Assembly (NCBI GenBank): GCA_947479455.1
Contig: CANJZE010000015.1
Location: forward strand, 44,068-108,067
Source of the DNA: Bacteroidota bacterium
GTDB taxonomy: Bacteria; Bacteroidota; Bacteroidia; Chitinophagales; LD1
Direction of reading: 5' to 3'
DNA length: 64,000 nt
Below the pieces are notes generated by a model. That model ran no database searches, was not told the origin of the DNA, and saw nothing but the letters and a program-made list of their open reading frames with translations. Positions 13,835-22,446 of the stretch are shown here, piece after piece (position 1 is the stretch's first letter; each line of letters opens with the position of its first letter). The position numbers were made by a program, and so were the translations under genes.

Positions 13835-16270
13835 ATGGAAGCAGCAGCTACAGAAAAAAAAGCGGTAAGTGTTATTCCCGCAGGAGCAAGAAAAATTAAA
13901 ACCGTTGCCGTGCTCGGCTCGGGTGTAATGGGAAGCCGTATTGCATTGCATTATGCAAACATCGGCTTGAAAGTTTTTTTGCTCGACATAGTAACTCCTA
14001 AGTTGAGTGAAGAAGAAGCAAAGAAACCCGCACTTAGAAACAAACTGGTAAACGATGCTTTGGCATTTGCTATCAAGAGCAATCCGAATCCTTCGTATGA
14101 TAAAGCATTTGCTTCGCGCATTACCACTGGAAATTTTGACGATAACCTTTCATGGATTAAAAATGCCGATTGGATTATTGAAGTTGTCGTAGAGCGTCTT
14201 GACATTAAGCAACAGGTGTTTGAGAAGGTAGAAAAATACCGCAAGCCGGGAACGCTGATTACTTCGAACACTTCAGGTATTCCTATTCATTTAATGGCAG
14301 AAGGAAGAAGCGATGATTTCCGTGCTCACTTCTGCGGCACGCATTATTTCAATCCTCCGCGCTACCTACGTTTGTTGGAAATTATTCCTACAGCGGAAAC
14401 CGATAAAGAAGTAATTGACTTTTTGATGCACTATGGAGATTTGTTCCTTGGCAAGCAAACTGTTTTATGCAAAGACACTCCTGCTTTTATCGCAAATCGC
14501 GTAGGTGTTTTCAGCATTGCAGCCGTTATCAAGTTGATGCAGGAAATGGATTTCACCATTGATGAAGTAGATGCGCTCACCGGAACTTTAATCGGCAAAC
14601 CGAAATCGGCAACTTTCAGAACAACCGATGTGGTTGGTTTGGATACGATGATAAAAGTAATGACTGGTGCTCATGATAATTTACCGAACGATGAATACCG
14701 CGATGTGTTGGGTGTGCCGGATTGGATTAAGCAAATGGAAACCAACAAATGGATTGGTGATAAAACCGGTCAGGGCTTTTTCAAGAAAACAAAAGATACT
14801 ACCGGTAAAAAATCCTTTGCTACGCTCGATTGGAAAACGATGGAATACAAACCATCCGCAAAAACAAAATCGGCTACTACGGAGTTGAAGAGCATTGAAG
14901 ACTTGAGAAAACGTTTGGTGGCTATCTCTAAACAAACCGACAAACACGGAGAGTTTTTGCGCAAACTCACTTACTACGTTTCGGCTTATGTAAGCAATCG
15001 TATTCCTGAAATCAGTGATGAACTTTATCGCATTGATGATGCCATGCAAGCTGGTTTTGGCTGGGAGATTGGTCCATTTGCACAATGGGATGCTATTGGT
15101 GTTGAGGCTTCAACCAAGGCAATGAAAGAAGCGGGCTTTAAAGTGAATGCCTGGGTAGATGAAATGTTGGCGGCAGGTTTCAAAACTTTTTACAAAGTTG
15201 AAAATGGCGCAAAGAAATATTACGATGTGGCGAGCAAGAGCTACAAAGTTATTCCGGGCACTGAATCATTTATCATTCTTGAAAATTACAAAGACCAGAA
15301 ACCGGTTTGGAAAAATGCTTTTGCACGTGTAGATGATATTGGTGATGGCGTGTTGAACGTTTCGTGGAGCACCAAAATGAATGCGCTCGGTGGCGAAGTT
15401 CTTGAAGCCATCAATAAAGGAATTGACATTGCAGAAGCGCAAAGCTGGAAAGGAGTTGTGCTAGGTCACGATTATCCAAACTTCAGTGCCGGTGCAAACC
15501 TTGCGATGATATTCATGTTCGCTCTTGAACAAGAATATGATGAGTTGGATTTTGCTGTTCGCGCGTTTCAGGCTTCGACTATGCGTTGCCGTTATTCTTC
15601 TATTCCCGTTGTTGCTGCTCCTCACGGAATGACGCTCGGTGGTGGTTGCGAATTTACCATGCACAGCGATGCAGCAGTAGCTTCAGCGGAAACTTATATC
15701 GGTTTAGTGGAAGTGGGTGTGGGTTTAATTCCAGGGGGTGGCGGAACTAAAGAAATGGCCCTTCGCGCAAGTGATGCTTACTATGCAGGCGATGCACAAA
15801 TCCCTCAGTTGGCTGAACGTTTCACAGCTATTGCGACTGCAAAAGTTGCAACCTCTGCGCATGAAGGATTTGCGCTTGGTGTATTAGACAAAAAGAAAGA
15901 TGTGATTGTTTTAAATCAAACACGTCAGTTGGCAGAAGCAAAAGAAAAAGTGTTGGAGCTTTATAATAATGGCTATGTGCAGAAACCACAGCGTGATGAC
16001 ATCACAGTATTAGGTAAAGCAGGTTTGAGTGCGCTTTATGCGGGTGCAGCTTCGTTCAGAGTGGGTGCTTATGCGAGCGAACACGATTTCAAAATTGCGC
16101 AGAAAATTGCATGGGTTCTTTGCGGTGGAGATTTATCTACCGAAACAAAAGTAACCGAACAATACCTGTTGGATTTAGAGAGAGAAGCGTTCTTATCACT
16201 TTGCGGTGAGAAGAAAACATTGGAAAGAATTCAAAGCATTTTGACAAGTGGCAAACCTTTGAGAAATTGA
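13835..16270 (+). CDS. fadN: 3-hydroxyacyl-CoA dehydrogenase / enoyl-CoA hydratase fusion (FadN type)
   Basis: An 811-residue multifunctional beta-oxidation enzyme that hydrates enoyl-CoA and oxidises 3-hydroxyacyl-CoA with NAD+. Domain order is dehydrogenase first, as in Bacillus FadN and opposite to E. coli FadB. The NAD site is VAVLGSGVMGSRIALHY (GSGVMG at 28-33), the catalytic His lies in AHFCGTHYFNPP, and a second dehydrogenase C-terminal domain follows. The hydratase/crotonase part lies at about residues 540-720, with the oxyanion segment FSAGANL, GGGCEF near 601-606 and EVGVGLIPGGGG. It is the first gene of an operon fadN - (small gene) - fadA - two acyl-CoA dehydrogenases, the same order as fadNAE of Bacillus. 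Expression is probably controlled by the upstream TetR protein. Confidence 0.93.
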   Translation: MEAAATEKKAVSVIPAGARKIKTVAVLGSGVMGSRIALHYANIGLKVFLLDIVTPKLSEEEAKKPALRNKLVNDALAFAIKSNPNPSYDKAFASRITTGNFDDNLSWIKNADWIIEVVVERLDIKQQVFEKVEKYRKPGTLITSNTSGIPIHLMAEGRSDDFRAHFCGTHYFNPPRYLRLLEIIPTAETDKEVIDFLMHYGDLFLGKQTVLCKDTPAFIANRVGVFSIAAVIKLMQEMDFTIDEVDALTGTLIGKPKSATFRTTDVVGLDTMIKVMTGAHDNLPNDEYRDVLGVPDWIKQMETNKWIGDKTGQGFFKKTKDTTGKKSFATLDWKTMEYKPSAKTKSATTELKSIEDLRKRLVAISKQTDKHGEFLRKLTYYVSAYVSNRIPEISDELYRIDDAMQAGFGWEIGPFAQWDAIGVEASTKAMKEAGFKVNAWVDEMLAAGFKTFYKVENGAKKYYDVASKSYKVIPGTESFIILENYKDQKPVWKNAFARVDDIGDGVLNVSWSTKMNALGGEVLEAINKGIDIAEAQSWKGVVLGHDYPNFSAGANLAMIFMFALEQEYDELDFAVRAFQASTMRCRYSSIPVVAAPHGMTLGGGCEFTMHSDAAVASAETYIGLVEVGVGLIPGGGGTKEMALRASDAYYAGDAQIPQLAERFTAIATAKVATSAHEGFALGVLDKKKDVIVLNQTRQLAEAKEKVLELYNNGYVQKPQRDDITVLGKAGLSALYAGAASFRVGAYASEHDFKIAQKIAWVLCGGDLSTETKVTEQYLLDLEREAFLSLCGEKKTLERIQSILTSGKPLRN

Positions 16271-16361
16271 TATGCGATGGTGCGATTTGCGATGTTCGAC
16301 AACAGCCATCGCATATCGAATATCGTTCAGTCGCAAAATCGTTTTACAAAATCGATAAACA
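16269..16361 (+). repeat. TCGCATATCGAA-family repeat, left of the four-helix-bundle gene
   Basis: Starting on the fadN stop codon, GATATGCGATGG (16269-16280) and CCATCGCATATC (16306-16317) form a 12-bp inverted repeat with a 25-nt loop, followed by further short TCG-containing words (TCGCAAAATCG). The core TCGCATATCGAA (16309-16320) recurs at 16771-16782 and 18027-18038. The stretch fills the gap between fadN and the next gene. Confidence 0.75.
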
Positions 16362-16736
16362 ATGAAAGCAAGACACAACCTCAGAAAATTAAATATCTGG
16401 AATGATACAGTTGACCTCGCAGTTGATGTATGTAAAATCACTTCCAAATTTCCGAAAGAAGAAAAGTTCGGATTGGTTTCGCAAATGAATCGTTCTGCTG
16501 TTTCAATTCCTTCAAATATTGCCGAAGGAGCTGGAAGAAATCATGCAGGGGAATTCATTCAATTTCTCGGAATAGCAAATGGTTCTGGCAACGAATTATT
16601 TGCTCAACTTGTTATTTCAAACAAATTAGGTTTTGTAGATAACGCAACTCTTGAAGTTATTGAAGATAGAATTGATAAAACCCAACGCAGTATCTACAAC
16701 CTTTCAAAAACTTTAGAACAACAAAAGAAAAATTAA
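16362..16736 (+). CDS. Four-helix-bundle protein of the 23S rRNA IVS (S23) family
   Basis: A 124-residue all-helical protein with the family hallmarks: LNIWNDTVDLAVDVCKIT, FPKEEKFGLVSQMNRSAVSIPSNIAEGAGR and FIQFLGIANGSGNELFAQL. Members were first found in intervening sequences of 23S rRNA genes (Pfam 23S_rRNA_IVP, TIGR02436), occur free-standing in many Bacteroidota, and share a fold with the Avd accessory protein of diversity-generating retroelements. They probably form pentamers that bind nucleic acid; their cellular role is unknown. No reverse transcriptase or rRNA gene is near. The gene interrupts the otherwise regular fadN-fadA order and is flanked on both sides by TCG-rich repeats, which suggests insertion as a unit. 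It is probably co-transcribed with the fad genes. Confidence 0.9.
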   Translation: MKARHNLRKLNIWNDTVDLAVDVCKITSKFPKEEKFGLVSQMNRSAVSIPSNIAEGAGRNHAGEFIQFLGIANGSGNELFAQLVISNKLGFVDNATLEVIEDRIDKTQRSIYNLSKTLEQQKKN

Positions 16737-16803
16737 ACAACCTGACACTCGAATATCGCGCTGTCGAACATCGCATATCGAATTGTCGCAAATCGTATTA
16801 AAC
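16737..16803 (+). repeat. TCGCATATCGAA-family repeat, right of the four-helix-bundle gene
   Basis: The 67-bp gap consists of words such as CTCGAATATCGCG, TCGAACATCGCATATCGAAT and TGTCGCAAATCG. It shares TCGCATATCGAA and CGAATTGTCGCA-type words with the gaps at 16269-16361 and 17974-18060. The fadA ATG at 16804 immediately follows. Confidence 0.7.
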
Positions 16804-17973
16804 ATGGAAGCATACATTATCGCGGGAAGCCGCACAGCCATCGGAAAAGCAAAACGCGGAGGTTTCAGATTTACTACTCCGGTTGATTTAGCGTATTACG
16901 CTATTAAAGATTTAATGAAAAAAGTTCCACAGCTCGACCCAAGCCGTGTGGACGATTTAATTGTAGGCAATGCAGTGCCTGAAGCAGAACAAGGTTTACA
17001 GATGGCTCGTTGGGTGGCTGTTCGTGCTTTGCCTGTTGAAGTGCCTGGCGTTTCCATCAATCGTTACTGCGGTAGCGGTATCGAAAGTATTGCTATGGCA
17101 ACTGCAAAGATTAAGGCTGGAATGGCTGATGTAATTATTGCGGGTGGAACGGAAAGCATGTCTCTTGTTCCTACTGTTGGTTACAAAACTGTTCCTAATT
17201 ATGAAATAGCGAAAGACCATCCTGAATATTATATCGGCATGGGATTGACTGCTGAAAATGTGGCTGTGAAATACGACATAACCCGCGAACAAGCTGATGA
17301 GTTTTCGGTAAACAGTCACAAGAAAGCAATTGCTGCATTGCAAGCAGGAAAGTTCAATGATGATATCGTTCCCGTTGAAATTGAAGAAACTTATTTCGAA
17401 GACGGCAAAAAGAAAACGCGCAAGTTCACAGTTTCGCAGGATGAAGGTCCTCGTGCTGATACTTCCATGGAAGGTTTGGCAAAACTGAAACCTGCTTTCA
17501 AAAATGGCGGACAGGTTACTGCGGGAAATTCTTCTCAAACATCTGATGCTGCTGCTTTCGTTCTTATCGTTAGTGAGCGTGTGGTGAAAGAATTAAATCT
17601 TCAACCGATTGCGCGTTTAGTTACGGCAGCATCTGTGGGCGTTGACCCGACAATCATGGGTATTGGTCCAGTAAATGCAATTCCAAAAGCATTGAAACAA
17701 GCAGGATTGAAACTGAACGACATTGATTTGATTGAGTTGAATGAAGCATTTGCCGCACAATCTCTTGCTGTAATTCAGGAAGCGAAATTGAATACCGATA
17801 TCATCAATGTAAATGGTGGTGCTGTTGCATTGGGGCATCCTCTTGGTGCATCTGGAACTTATCTTTTCCAAAAACTGAATGGCGAAATGCAACGCAGAAA
17901 AAGCAAGTATGGAATGGTGAGTGCTTGTATTGGTGGAGGACAAGGAATTGCAGGAATATTTGAGCGCTTGTAG
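16804..17973 (+). CDS. fadA: Acetyl-CoA C-acyltransferase (thiolase)
   Basis: A 389-residue thiolase that cleaves 3-ketoacyl-CoA with CoA to acetyl-CoA and a shortened acyl-CoA, the last step of beta-oxidation. The start at 16804 (MEAYIIAGSRTAIG) is chosen; a frame opening at 16783 begins inside the repeat. The nucleophile is Cys89 in NRYCGSGIES, the second motif is GGTESMS, and the C-terminal NVNGGAVALGHPLGASG and SACIGGGQGIAGIF carry the catalytic His and second Cys. It sits between the four-helix-bundle gene and the first acyl-CoA dehydrogenase, in the FadN-FadA-FadE order. Confidence 0.95.
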   Translation: MEAYIIAGSRTAIGKAKRGGFRFTTPVDLAYYAIKDLMKKVPQLDPSRVDDLIVGNAVPEAEQGLQMARWVAVRALPVEVPGVSINRYCGSGIESIAMATAKIKAGMADVIIAGGTESMSLVPTVGYKTVPNYEIAKDHPEYYIGMGLTAENVAVKYDITREQADEFSVNSHKKAIAALQAGKFNDDIVPVEIEETYFEDGKKKTRKFTVSQDEGPRADTSMEGLAKLKPAFKNGGQVTAGNSSQTSDAAAFVLIVSERVVKELNLQPIARLVTAASVGVDPTIMGIGPVNAIPKALKQAGLKLNDIDLIELNEAFAAQSLAVIQEAKLNTDIINVNGGAVALGHPLGASGTYLFQKLNGEMQRRKSKYGMVSACIGGGQGIAGIFERL

Positions 17974-18060
17974 AACGATAGGCGACCAAGCGATTTTCGA
18001 TTTTCGAAAATTCGTGTATTGAATTGTCGCATATCGAAAATCGTAATGTCGAATATCTTT
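17974..18060 (+). repeat. TCGCATATCGAA-family repeat between thiolase and acyl-CoA dehydrogenase
   Basis: CGATTTTCGAT (17991-18001) and ATCGAAAATCG (18033-18043) are 11-bp inverted arms; between and around them lie GAATTGTCGCATATCGAAAA and TGTCGAATATC. This third copy has no S23-type gene beside it. It may attenuate or stabilise the operon message. Confidence 0.7.
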
Positions 18061-18088
18061 TACCAAAAACTTAAATCATAAAATAAAA

Positions 18089-19885
18089 ATGAGCGCAACA
18101 ACTGAAACCAAAACCATCCTCAAGGGCGGAGAATTTTTAATCAAGGAAACTTCGTTTGCCGATGTATTTATTAAAGATGAAATAAGCGAAGAGCAACAAA
18201 TGTTTGTGCAAACTGCTGCTGACTTCATCACTAATCGTGTTTTACCACACACAAAAGAATTAGACAAACAGAAAGAAGGTTTGATGGTGGAGTTGTTGAA
18301 TGAATCTGCCGAACTCGGATTGCTTGGTGCTTCTGTTCCTGAAGAGTATGGTGGCATGGGAGTTGATTTCAATACCGATTCTGTTATCAATGAAGAAATT
18401 GGGAAAGGACATTCGTTCACTGCGGGATTTGCAGCGCATACCGGTATCGGCACACTTCCTATTTTGTATTACGGAACCGCTGAACAAAAACAAAAATATT
18501 TGCCGGGTCTTGCTAACGGAACAATCAAAGCAGCTTACTGCTTAACTGAACCGGGTTCAGGAAGCGATGCTCTTGGTGCAAAATCGAAGGCTGTGCTTTC
18601 AGAAGATGGCAAGTATTATATTCTGAACGGACAAAAAATGTGGATTACCAATAGCGGGTTCGCAGATATTTTAACCGTGTTCGCAAAGATTGACGGAGAA
18701 AAATTCACCGGATTTATTGTTGATGCAAAGGCAGAAGGTGTTTCGATGGGAAGCGAAGAAGATAAATTGGGTATTAAAGGTTCTTCAACGCGTCAGGTGT
18801 TTTTCAATAATGTAAAAGTGCCGGTAGAAAATTTACTCGGTGAAATTGGCAAAGGACACAAGATTGCTTTCAATGTGTTGAACATTGGTCGTTACAAATT
18901 GGCGGTGCTTACGTTGGGCGGTTCGAAAAAAACTACGACTACCGCAATCAAATATGCGAACGAAAGAATTCAGTTCAATGTTCCTATAGCTTCTTTTGGT
19001 GCTATTAAACATAAACTGGCTGAGATGGCAATTCGCTGCTATGCAAACGACTGCGCTACTTACAGAACTTCGGGATTGATTGAAGACATGATAAACAATC
19101 TTGCAGCAAAAGGCACTGATAAAGTAATGGCGAAATTGATTGCGGCTGAAGAATATGCTATCGAGTGCGCCATCTTGAAAGTATTCGGTTCTGAAGTTTT
19201 AGATTTTGTTGTTGACGAAGCTGTTCAGGTTTTTGGCGGAACAGGTTTTAGTGAAGAATATCCGGTGGCACGTGCTTATCGTGATGCGCGCATAAACAGA
19301 ATTTTTGAAGGCACAAATGAAATCAATCGTTTGCTCGCCACAGGTATGTTGGTGAAGAAAGCGTTGAAAGGCGAATTGGATTTGTTCTCTCATGCTATGG
19401 CCGTTCAAAAAGAATTGATGAGTGTGCCTGATTTCAGCAGCAGCGATTCGGACGATTTTTTTGCAGCAGAAAAAAAGGCGTTGAACAATGCGAAGAAAGC
19501 TATCCTGATGACTGCTGGTGCAGCCGTTCAAAAATTTACAGACAAGTTCGACAAGGAACAAGAAGTTATCATGAACATTTCTGACATGCTGATTGAACTG
19601 TTCGTTTGTGAGTCGGTTTTGTTGAGAACAGAAAAACTAATGAGCATTCGTGGCGAAGCCGCAACTTCATTGCATGTAGATATGGCGCGCACTTATATTT
19701 CAGATGCTTTAGAAAGAATTAATCTTTCAGGCAAACATGCAATTGCATCGTTCAACGATGGTGATACACTTCGCATTATGTTGATGGGGCTTAAGAGATT
19801 CACGAAGTATGATGCATACAACACTATTGCAGCACGCAGAAGAGTAGCTGATAAGTTAATCGAAGAAAACCAATACTGTTTTTAA
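18089..19885 (+). CDS. Acyl-CoA dehydrogenase (long form, FadE/VLCAD-like), first copy
   Basis: A 598-residue FAD-dependent acyl-CoA dehydrogenase that introduces the first double bond in beta-oxidation. The FAD/substrate segments are CLTEPGSGSDALGA and MWITNSGFADIL, and the presumed catalytic base is Glu407 in RIFEGTNEINR. The ~190-residue extension after the usual 400-residue core is typical of VLCAD/ACAD9-like long-chain enzymes. It is 117 nt upstream of a paralogue with about two thirds of the sequence in common, including the N-terminal start STTxTKTxLKGGEF; the pair probably arose by tandem duplication and may differ in chain-length preference. Electrons would pass through electron-transfer flavoprotein to the quinone pool and ACIII. 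Confidence 0.93.
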   Translation: MSATTETKTILKGGEFLIKETSFADVFIKDEISEEQQMFVQTAADFITNRVLPHTKELDKQKEGLMVELLNESAELGLLGASVPEEYGGMGVDFNTDSVINEEIGKGHSFTAGFAAHTGIGTLPILYYGTAEQKQKYLPGLANGTIKAAYCLTEPGSGSDALGAKSKAVLSEDGKYYILNGQKMWITNSGFADILTVFAKIDGEKFTGFIVDAKAEGVSMGSEEDKLGIKGSSTRQVFFNNVKVPVENLLGEIGKGHKIAFNVLNIGRYKLAVLTLGGSKKTTTTAIKYANERIQFNVPIASFGAIKHKLAEMAIRCYANDCATYRTSGLIEDMINNLAAKGTDKVMAKLIAAEEYAIECAILKVFGSEVLDFVVDEAVQVFGGTGFSEEYPVARAYRDARINRIFEGTNEINRLLATGMLVKKALKGELDLFSHAMAVQKELMSVPDFSSSDSDDFFAAEKKALNNAKKAILMTAGAAVQKFTDKFDKEQEVIMNISDMLIELFVCESVLLRTEKLMSIRGEAATSLHVDMARTYISDALERINLSGKHAIASFNDGDTLRIMLMGLKRFTKYDAYNTIAARRRVADKLIEENQYCF

Positions 19886-19897
19886 TGAAGTATTGAG

Positions 19898-19994
19898 TAG
19901 TTAGTATTTAGTAAATAGATAAATACATACCACTCATAATTACTGACACAAAAATGTAAAGACGATTCAAAATCTAACTACTAAATACTAACTA
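19898..19994. repeat. TAGTTAGTATTTAGTA inverted repeat pair between the two acyl-CoA dehydrogenase genes
   Basis: TAGTTAGTATTTAGTA at 19898-19913 and its exact reverse complement at 19979-19994 flank about 65 bp, so the message between the genes can fold into a long hairpin. A third near-identical copy lies at 30016-30029 between two oxidase genes. The second arm ends eight bases before the next ATG. Confidence 0.75.
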
Positions 19995-20002
19995 CTAATT
20001 AC

Positions 20003-21808
20003 ATGAGCACTACAACACAAACAAAAACAACCCTTAAAGGGGGCGAATTCATTATCAAGGAATCGCAATGGCAGGACGTTTATATTCCTGAGCAAATTGA
20101 CGAAGAGCAAACGGCTATGCGTGAAATGACAAAGGAATTTGTGCGCAAAGAAATTGACCCGCGCTTGGAAGAACTCGATAAAGACCCTATGAAAGGTGTT
20201 GAGTTGGTGAACAAAGCAGGTGAACTTGGTTTGCTTGGATTACACATTCCTGAAGAATATGGCGGTCTTGGAAAAGACCTCATTTCGTTTTCTTACGTTA
20301 CTGAAATTCTTGGTTGGGGTCACGGAGTTTCTGTGGCTATTGGTGCGCATACAGGAATCGGCACTTGTCCGATTATTTATTACGGAACCGATGCGCAACG
20401 TGCAAAGTATCTCCCGAAATTAGCTACCGGTGAATTGAAAGCAGCTTACTGTTTAACTGAGCCGTGGAGCGGAAGCGATGCACTTGGTGCAAAAACAAAA
20501 GCCGTGTTGAGTGATGACAAAAAGCATTACGTGCTCAACGGACAGAAGATGTGGATTACCAACGCAGGTTTTGCCGATGTGTTTATTGTATTCGCCAAGA
20601 TTGATGGGGACGATAAAAAGTTTACTGGCTTTATTGTGGAGCGCGGATACGAAGGATTGAGTGTGGGCGCAGAAGAAAAAAAAATGGGGATCAAATCATC
20701 TTCTACGCGTCAGGTGTTTTTCAATAACGTAAAAGTGCCGGTTGAAAATTTATTGGGCGAAGAGGGCAAAGGACACAAAATTGCGTTTCAGATTTTGAAC
20801 ATTGGTCGTTACAAATTGTGTAATGGAGTGTTGGGAGGAAGCAAACGCGCGCTGGCTGTAGCCGTTAAATATTCGAACGAGCGTCAGCAATTCAAAACAA
20901 ATATTTCTCAATTCGGTGCTATCAAACATAAGTTAGGTGAAATGGCAATTCGCACCTGGATGGCAGAATCTGCTTCTTACCGTGTTTGCGATTTGATTAA
21001 CCAGAAAGAACATGAATTGAAAGCAGCGGGCAAATCAATGACTGAATATTTAACCGGTGGTGCTGAAGAATATCAAATTGAATGTGCGTTGTTGAAAGTA
21101 TTAGGAAGTGAGGTGTTAGACTTTGTAGTAGATGAAGCATTGCAGATACATGGCGGTTACGGATTCAGCGAAGAATATCCAATGGCGCGCTCTTACCGCG
21201 ATAGCCGTATCAACAGAATTTTTGAAGGCACTAACGAAATTAATCGTATGCTTTCGATTGATGCGTTGTTGAAGTTTGCTATGAAAGGCAAATTGGATTT
21301 AATGACTCCTGGTATGGCTATTCAAAAAGAATTGATGAGCGTGCCCGATTTTTCTTCGCCCGATGCTGACGATGTTTTTGGTGCAGAAAAGAAAGCATTG
21401 AAAAATGCGAAGAAGGCGTTCATTCTTGTTGCCGGTGGAGCTGTTCAGAAATTAATGTTGGGTTTAGAAAAAGAACAAGAAATTTTAATGCACGCTTCTG
21501 ATATGTTGATTGATATTTTGGCTATGGAAAGCGGAATGCTTCGCGCTGAAAAATTAGTAAACCTGCACGGTCAAGAAGCTTCACAAATTTATGTGGACAT
21601 GGTGAAGTGCTTCTTCTTCGATGCCATGGATAGGATCAATGTGGCGGGAAAATCTGCATTGGTTGCTTTTGCCGGTGGCGATGAACTTCGTATTATGCTC
21701 ATGGGCTTAAAGCGTTTCACGAAATATGAAACACTGAACACAAAAAATGTTCGCAGAGCAGTTGCCGATAAATTGATTGCTGAAAACGGATACTGTTTTT
21801 GGGATTAA
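20003..21808 (+). CDS. Acyl-CoA dehydrogenase (long form), second copy
   Basis: A 601-residue paralogue of the preceding gene with the same layout: CLTEPWSGSDALGA, MWITNAGFADVF, catalytic Glu408 in RIFEGTNEINRM, and the VLCAD-like C-terminal extension. One visible difference is Trp in place of Gly in the EPGSGSDALG flavin segment (EPWSGSDALG). It is the last gene of the fad operon. The stop codon overlaps a palindromic intergenic repeat and a strong terminator follows at 21846. Confidence 0.93.
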   Translation: MSTTTQTKTTLKGGEFIIKESQWQDVYIPEQIDEEQTAMREMTKEFVRKEIDPRLEELDKDPMKGVELVNKAGELGLLGLHIPEEYGGLGKDLISFSYVTEILGWGHGVSVAIGAHTGIGTCPIIYYGTDAQRAKYLPKLATGELKAAYCLTEPWSGSDALGAKTKAVLSDDKKHYVLNGQKMWITNAGFADVFIVFAKIDGDDKKFTGFIVERGYEGLSVGAEEKKMGIKSSSTRQVFFNNVKVPVENLLGEEGKGHKIAFQILNIGRYKLCNGVLGGSKRALAVAVKYSNERQQFKTNISQFGAIKHKLGEMAIRTWMAESASYRVCDLINQKEHELKAAGKSMTEYLTGGAEEYQIECALLKVLGSEVLDFVVDEALQIHGGYGFSEEYPMARSYRDSRINRIFEGTNEINRMLSIDALLKFAMKGKLDLMTPGMAIQKELMSVPDFSSPDADDVFGAEKKALKNAKKAFILVAGGAVQKLMLGLEKEQEILMHASDMLIDILAMESGMLRAEKLVNLHGQEASQIYVDMVKCFFFDAMDRINVAGKSALVAFAGGDELRIMLMGLKRFTKYETLNTKNVRRAVADKLIAENGYCFWD

Positions 21809-21834
21809 CCCCTAAATCCCCTAAAGGGGACTTT
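21807..21834 (+). repeat. Palindromic intergenic repeat, copy 5 (canonical 27-nt form)
   Basis: AACCCCTAAATCCCCTAAAG then GGGACTT: TCCCCT and AGGGGA pair around AA. The 27 nt are identical to the copies at 39684-39710 and, inverted, 39797-39823, about 18 kb away. The copy begins on the last two bases of the acyl-CoA dehydrogenase stop codon. Confidence 0.85.
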
Positions 21835-21845
21835 GAAAAATACAG

Positions 21846-21872
21846 CGCAATCTCATAAGAGATTGCGTTTTT
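21846..21872 (+). terminator. Terminator of the beta-oxidation operon
   Basis: CGCAATCTC and GAGATTGCG form a perfect 9-bp stem with ATAA loop, followed by TTTTTCTT, 38 nt after the last stop codon of the operon. Confidence 0.88.
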
Positions 21873-21910
21873 CTTTATGAAAAATTATTCACTAAATAAT
21901 TTATGACTTG

Positions 21911-21970
21911 CTTCTCCCCTCTCTTTCTGTTTCATCCCGTTTGCGGGAGGAGAGGGGCAGGGGGTGAGGT
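21911..21970 (-). repeat. Palindromic intergenic repeat, copy 6 (divergent, inverted)
   Basis: CTTCTCCCCTCTC, an inner hairpin CCCGTTTGCGGG, then GGAGAGGGGCAGGGGGTGAG. The outer arms CTCCCCTCTC and GAGAGGGG pair across the inner hairpin. It is longer than the other copies and ends five bases before the next start codon. Confidence 0.55.
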
Positions 21971-21975
21971 GATAT

Positions 21976-22404
21976 ATGCGCATCTGGTCTTTACATCCAA
22001 AATATCTTGACGCCAAAGGGTTGGTAGCTTTGTGGCGCGAAACTCTTTTGGCAAAACATGTTTTAGAAGGAAAAACAAAAGGATATAAAAATCATCCGCA
22101 GTTGTTGCGTTTTAAGAAATTGAAAAATCCTGTTGCTGCAATTAATCAATATCTCGCTGCTGTTTATGAAGAAGCAGTAAAGCGAGATTATAATTTCGAT
22201 AGAGAAAAAATTGATTGGGATTTCAGCAAATCAAAACCTGTGGTTACAACTGAGCAAATGAATTACGAGGTAAATCATTTGAAGAAAAAATTGAAAACGC
22301 GCGACCTTAAAAAATTTAAAGAAATAAACGCGCTGAAAAATTTCGATACGCATCCCATGTTTAAAGTAGTGGAAGGAGATATTGAAGATTGGGAAATAGT
22401 ATAG
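21976..22404 (+). CDS. Pyrimidine-dimer DNA glycosylase-like protein (Pyr_excise family)
   Basis: A 142-residue protein beginning MRIWSLHPKYLDAKGLVALWRE, which closely fits the pyrimidine-dimer DNA glycosylase family related to T4 endonuclease V (Pfam Pyr_excise). Conserved blocks include GYKNHPQLLRFK and AAINQYLAAVYEEAVKRDY. Family members cut the glycosyl bond at UV-induced dimers and nick the DNA; many genomic homologues have not been tested. The C-terminal 50 residues are Lys-rich, suiting DNA contact. The gene is alone, between a palindromic repeat upstream and a long palindromic terminator downstream. Family assignment is good; activity is inferred. Confidence 0.8.
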   Translation: MRIWSLHPKYLDAKGLVALWRETLLAKHVLEGKTKGYKNHPQLLRFKKLKNPVAAINQYLAAVYEEAVKRDYNFDREKIDWDFSKSKPVVTTEQMNYEVNHLKKKLKTRDLKKFKEINALKNFDTHPMFKVVEGDIEDWEIV

Positions 22405-22407
22405 CGA

Positions 22408-22444
22408 TTTTACAAATTGGGAATTTGATTCCCAATTTGTAAAA
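22408..22444. terminator. Bidirectional terminator between glycosylase and PBP1A genes
   Basis: Arms of 17 bp (TTTTACAAATTGGGAAT and ATTCCCAATTTGTAAAA) are perfect around TTG. The A/T ends give a U-tract in both directions, serving the convergent genes ending at 22404 and 22447. Confidence 0.88.
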
Positions 22445-22446
22445 AG

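Noticed and set aside
16362..16736. Diversity-generating retroelement because of the Avd-like fold
   Set aside because: No reverse transcriptase, template repeat or variable repeat was seen nearby, and the flanking repeats are short TCG words, not a template/variable pair.
16783..16803. Seven-residue N-terminal extension of the thiolase
   Set aside because: The added codons lie in the TCG repeat; thiolases start close to the residue encoded at 16804.
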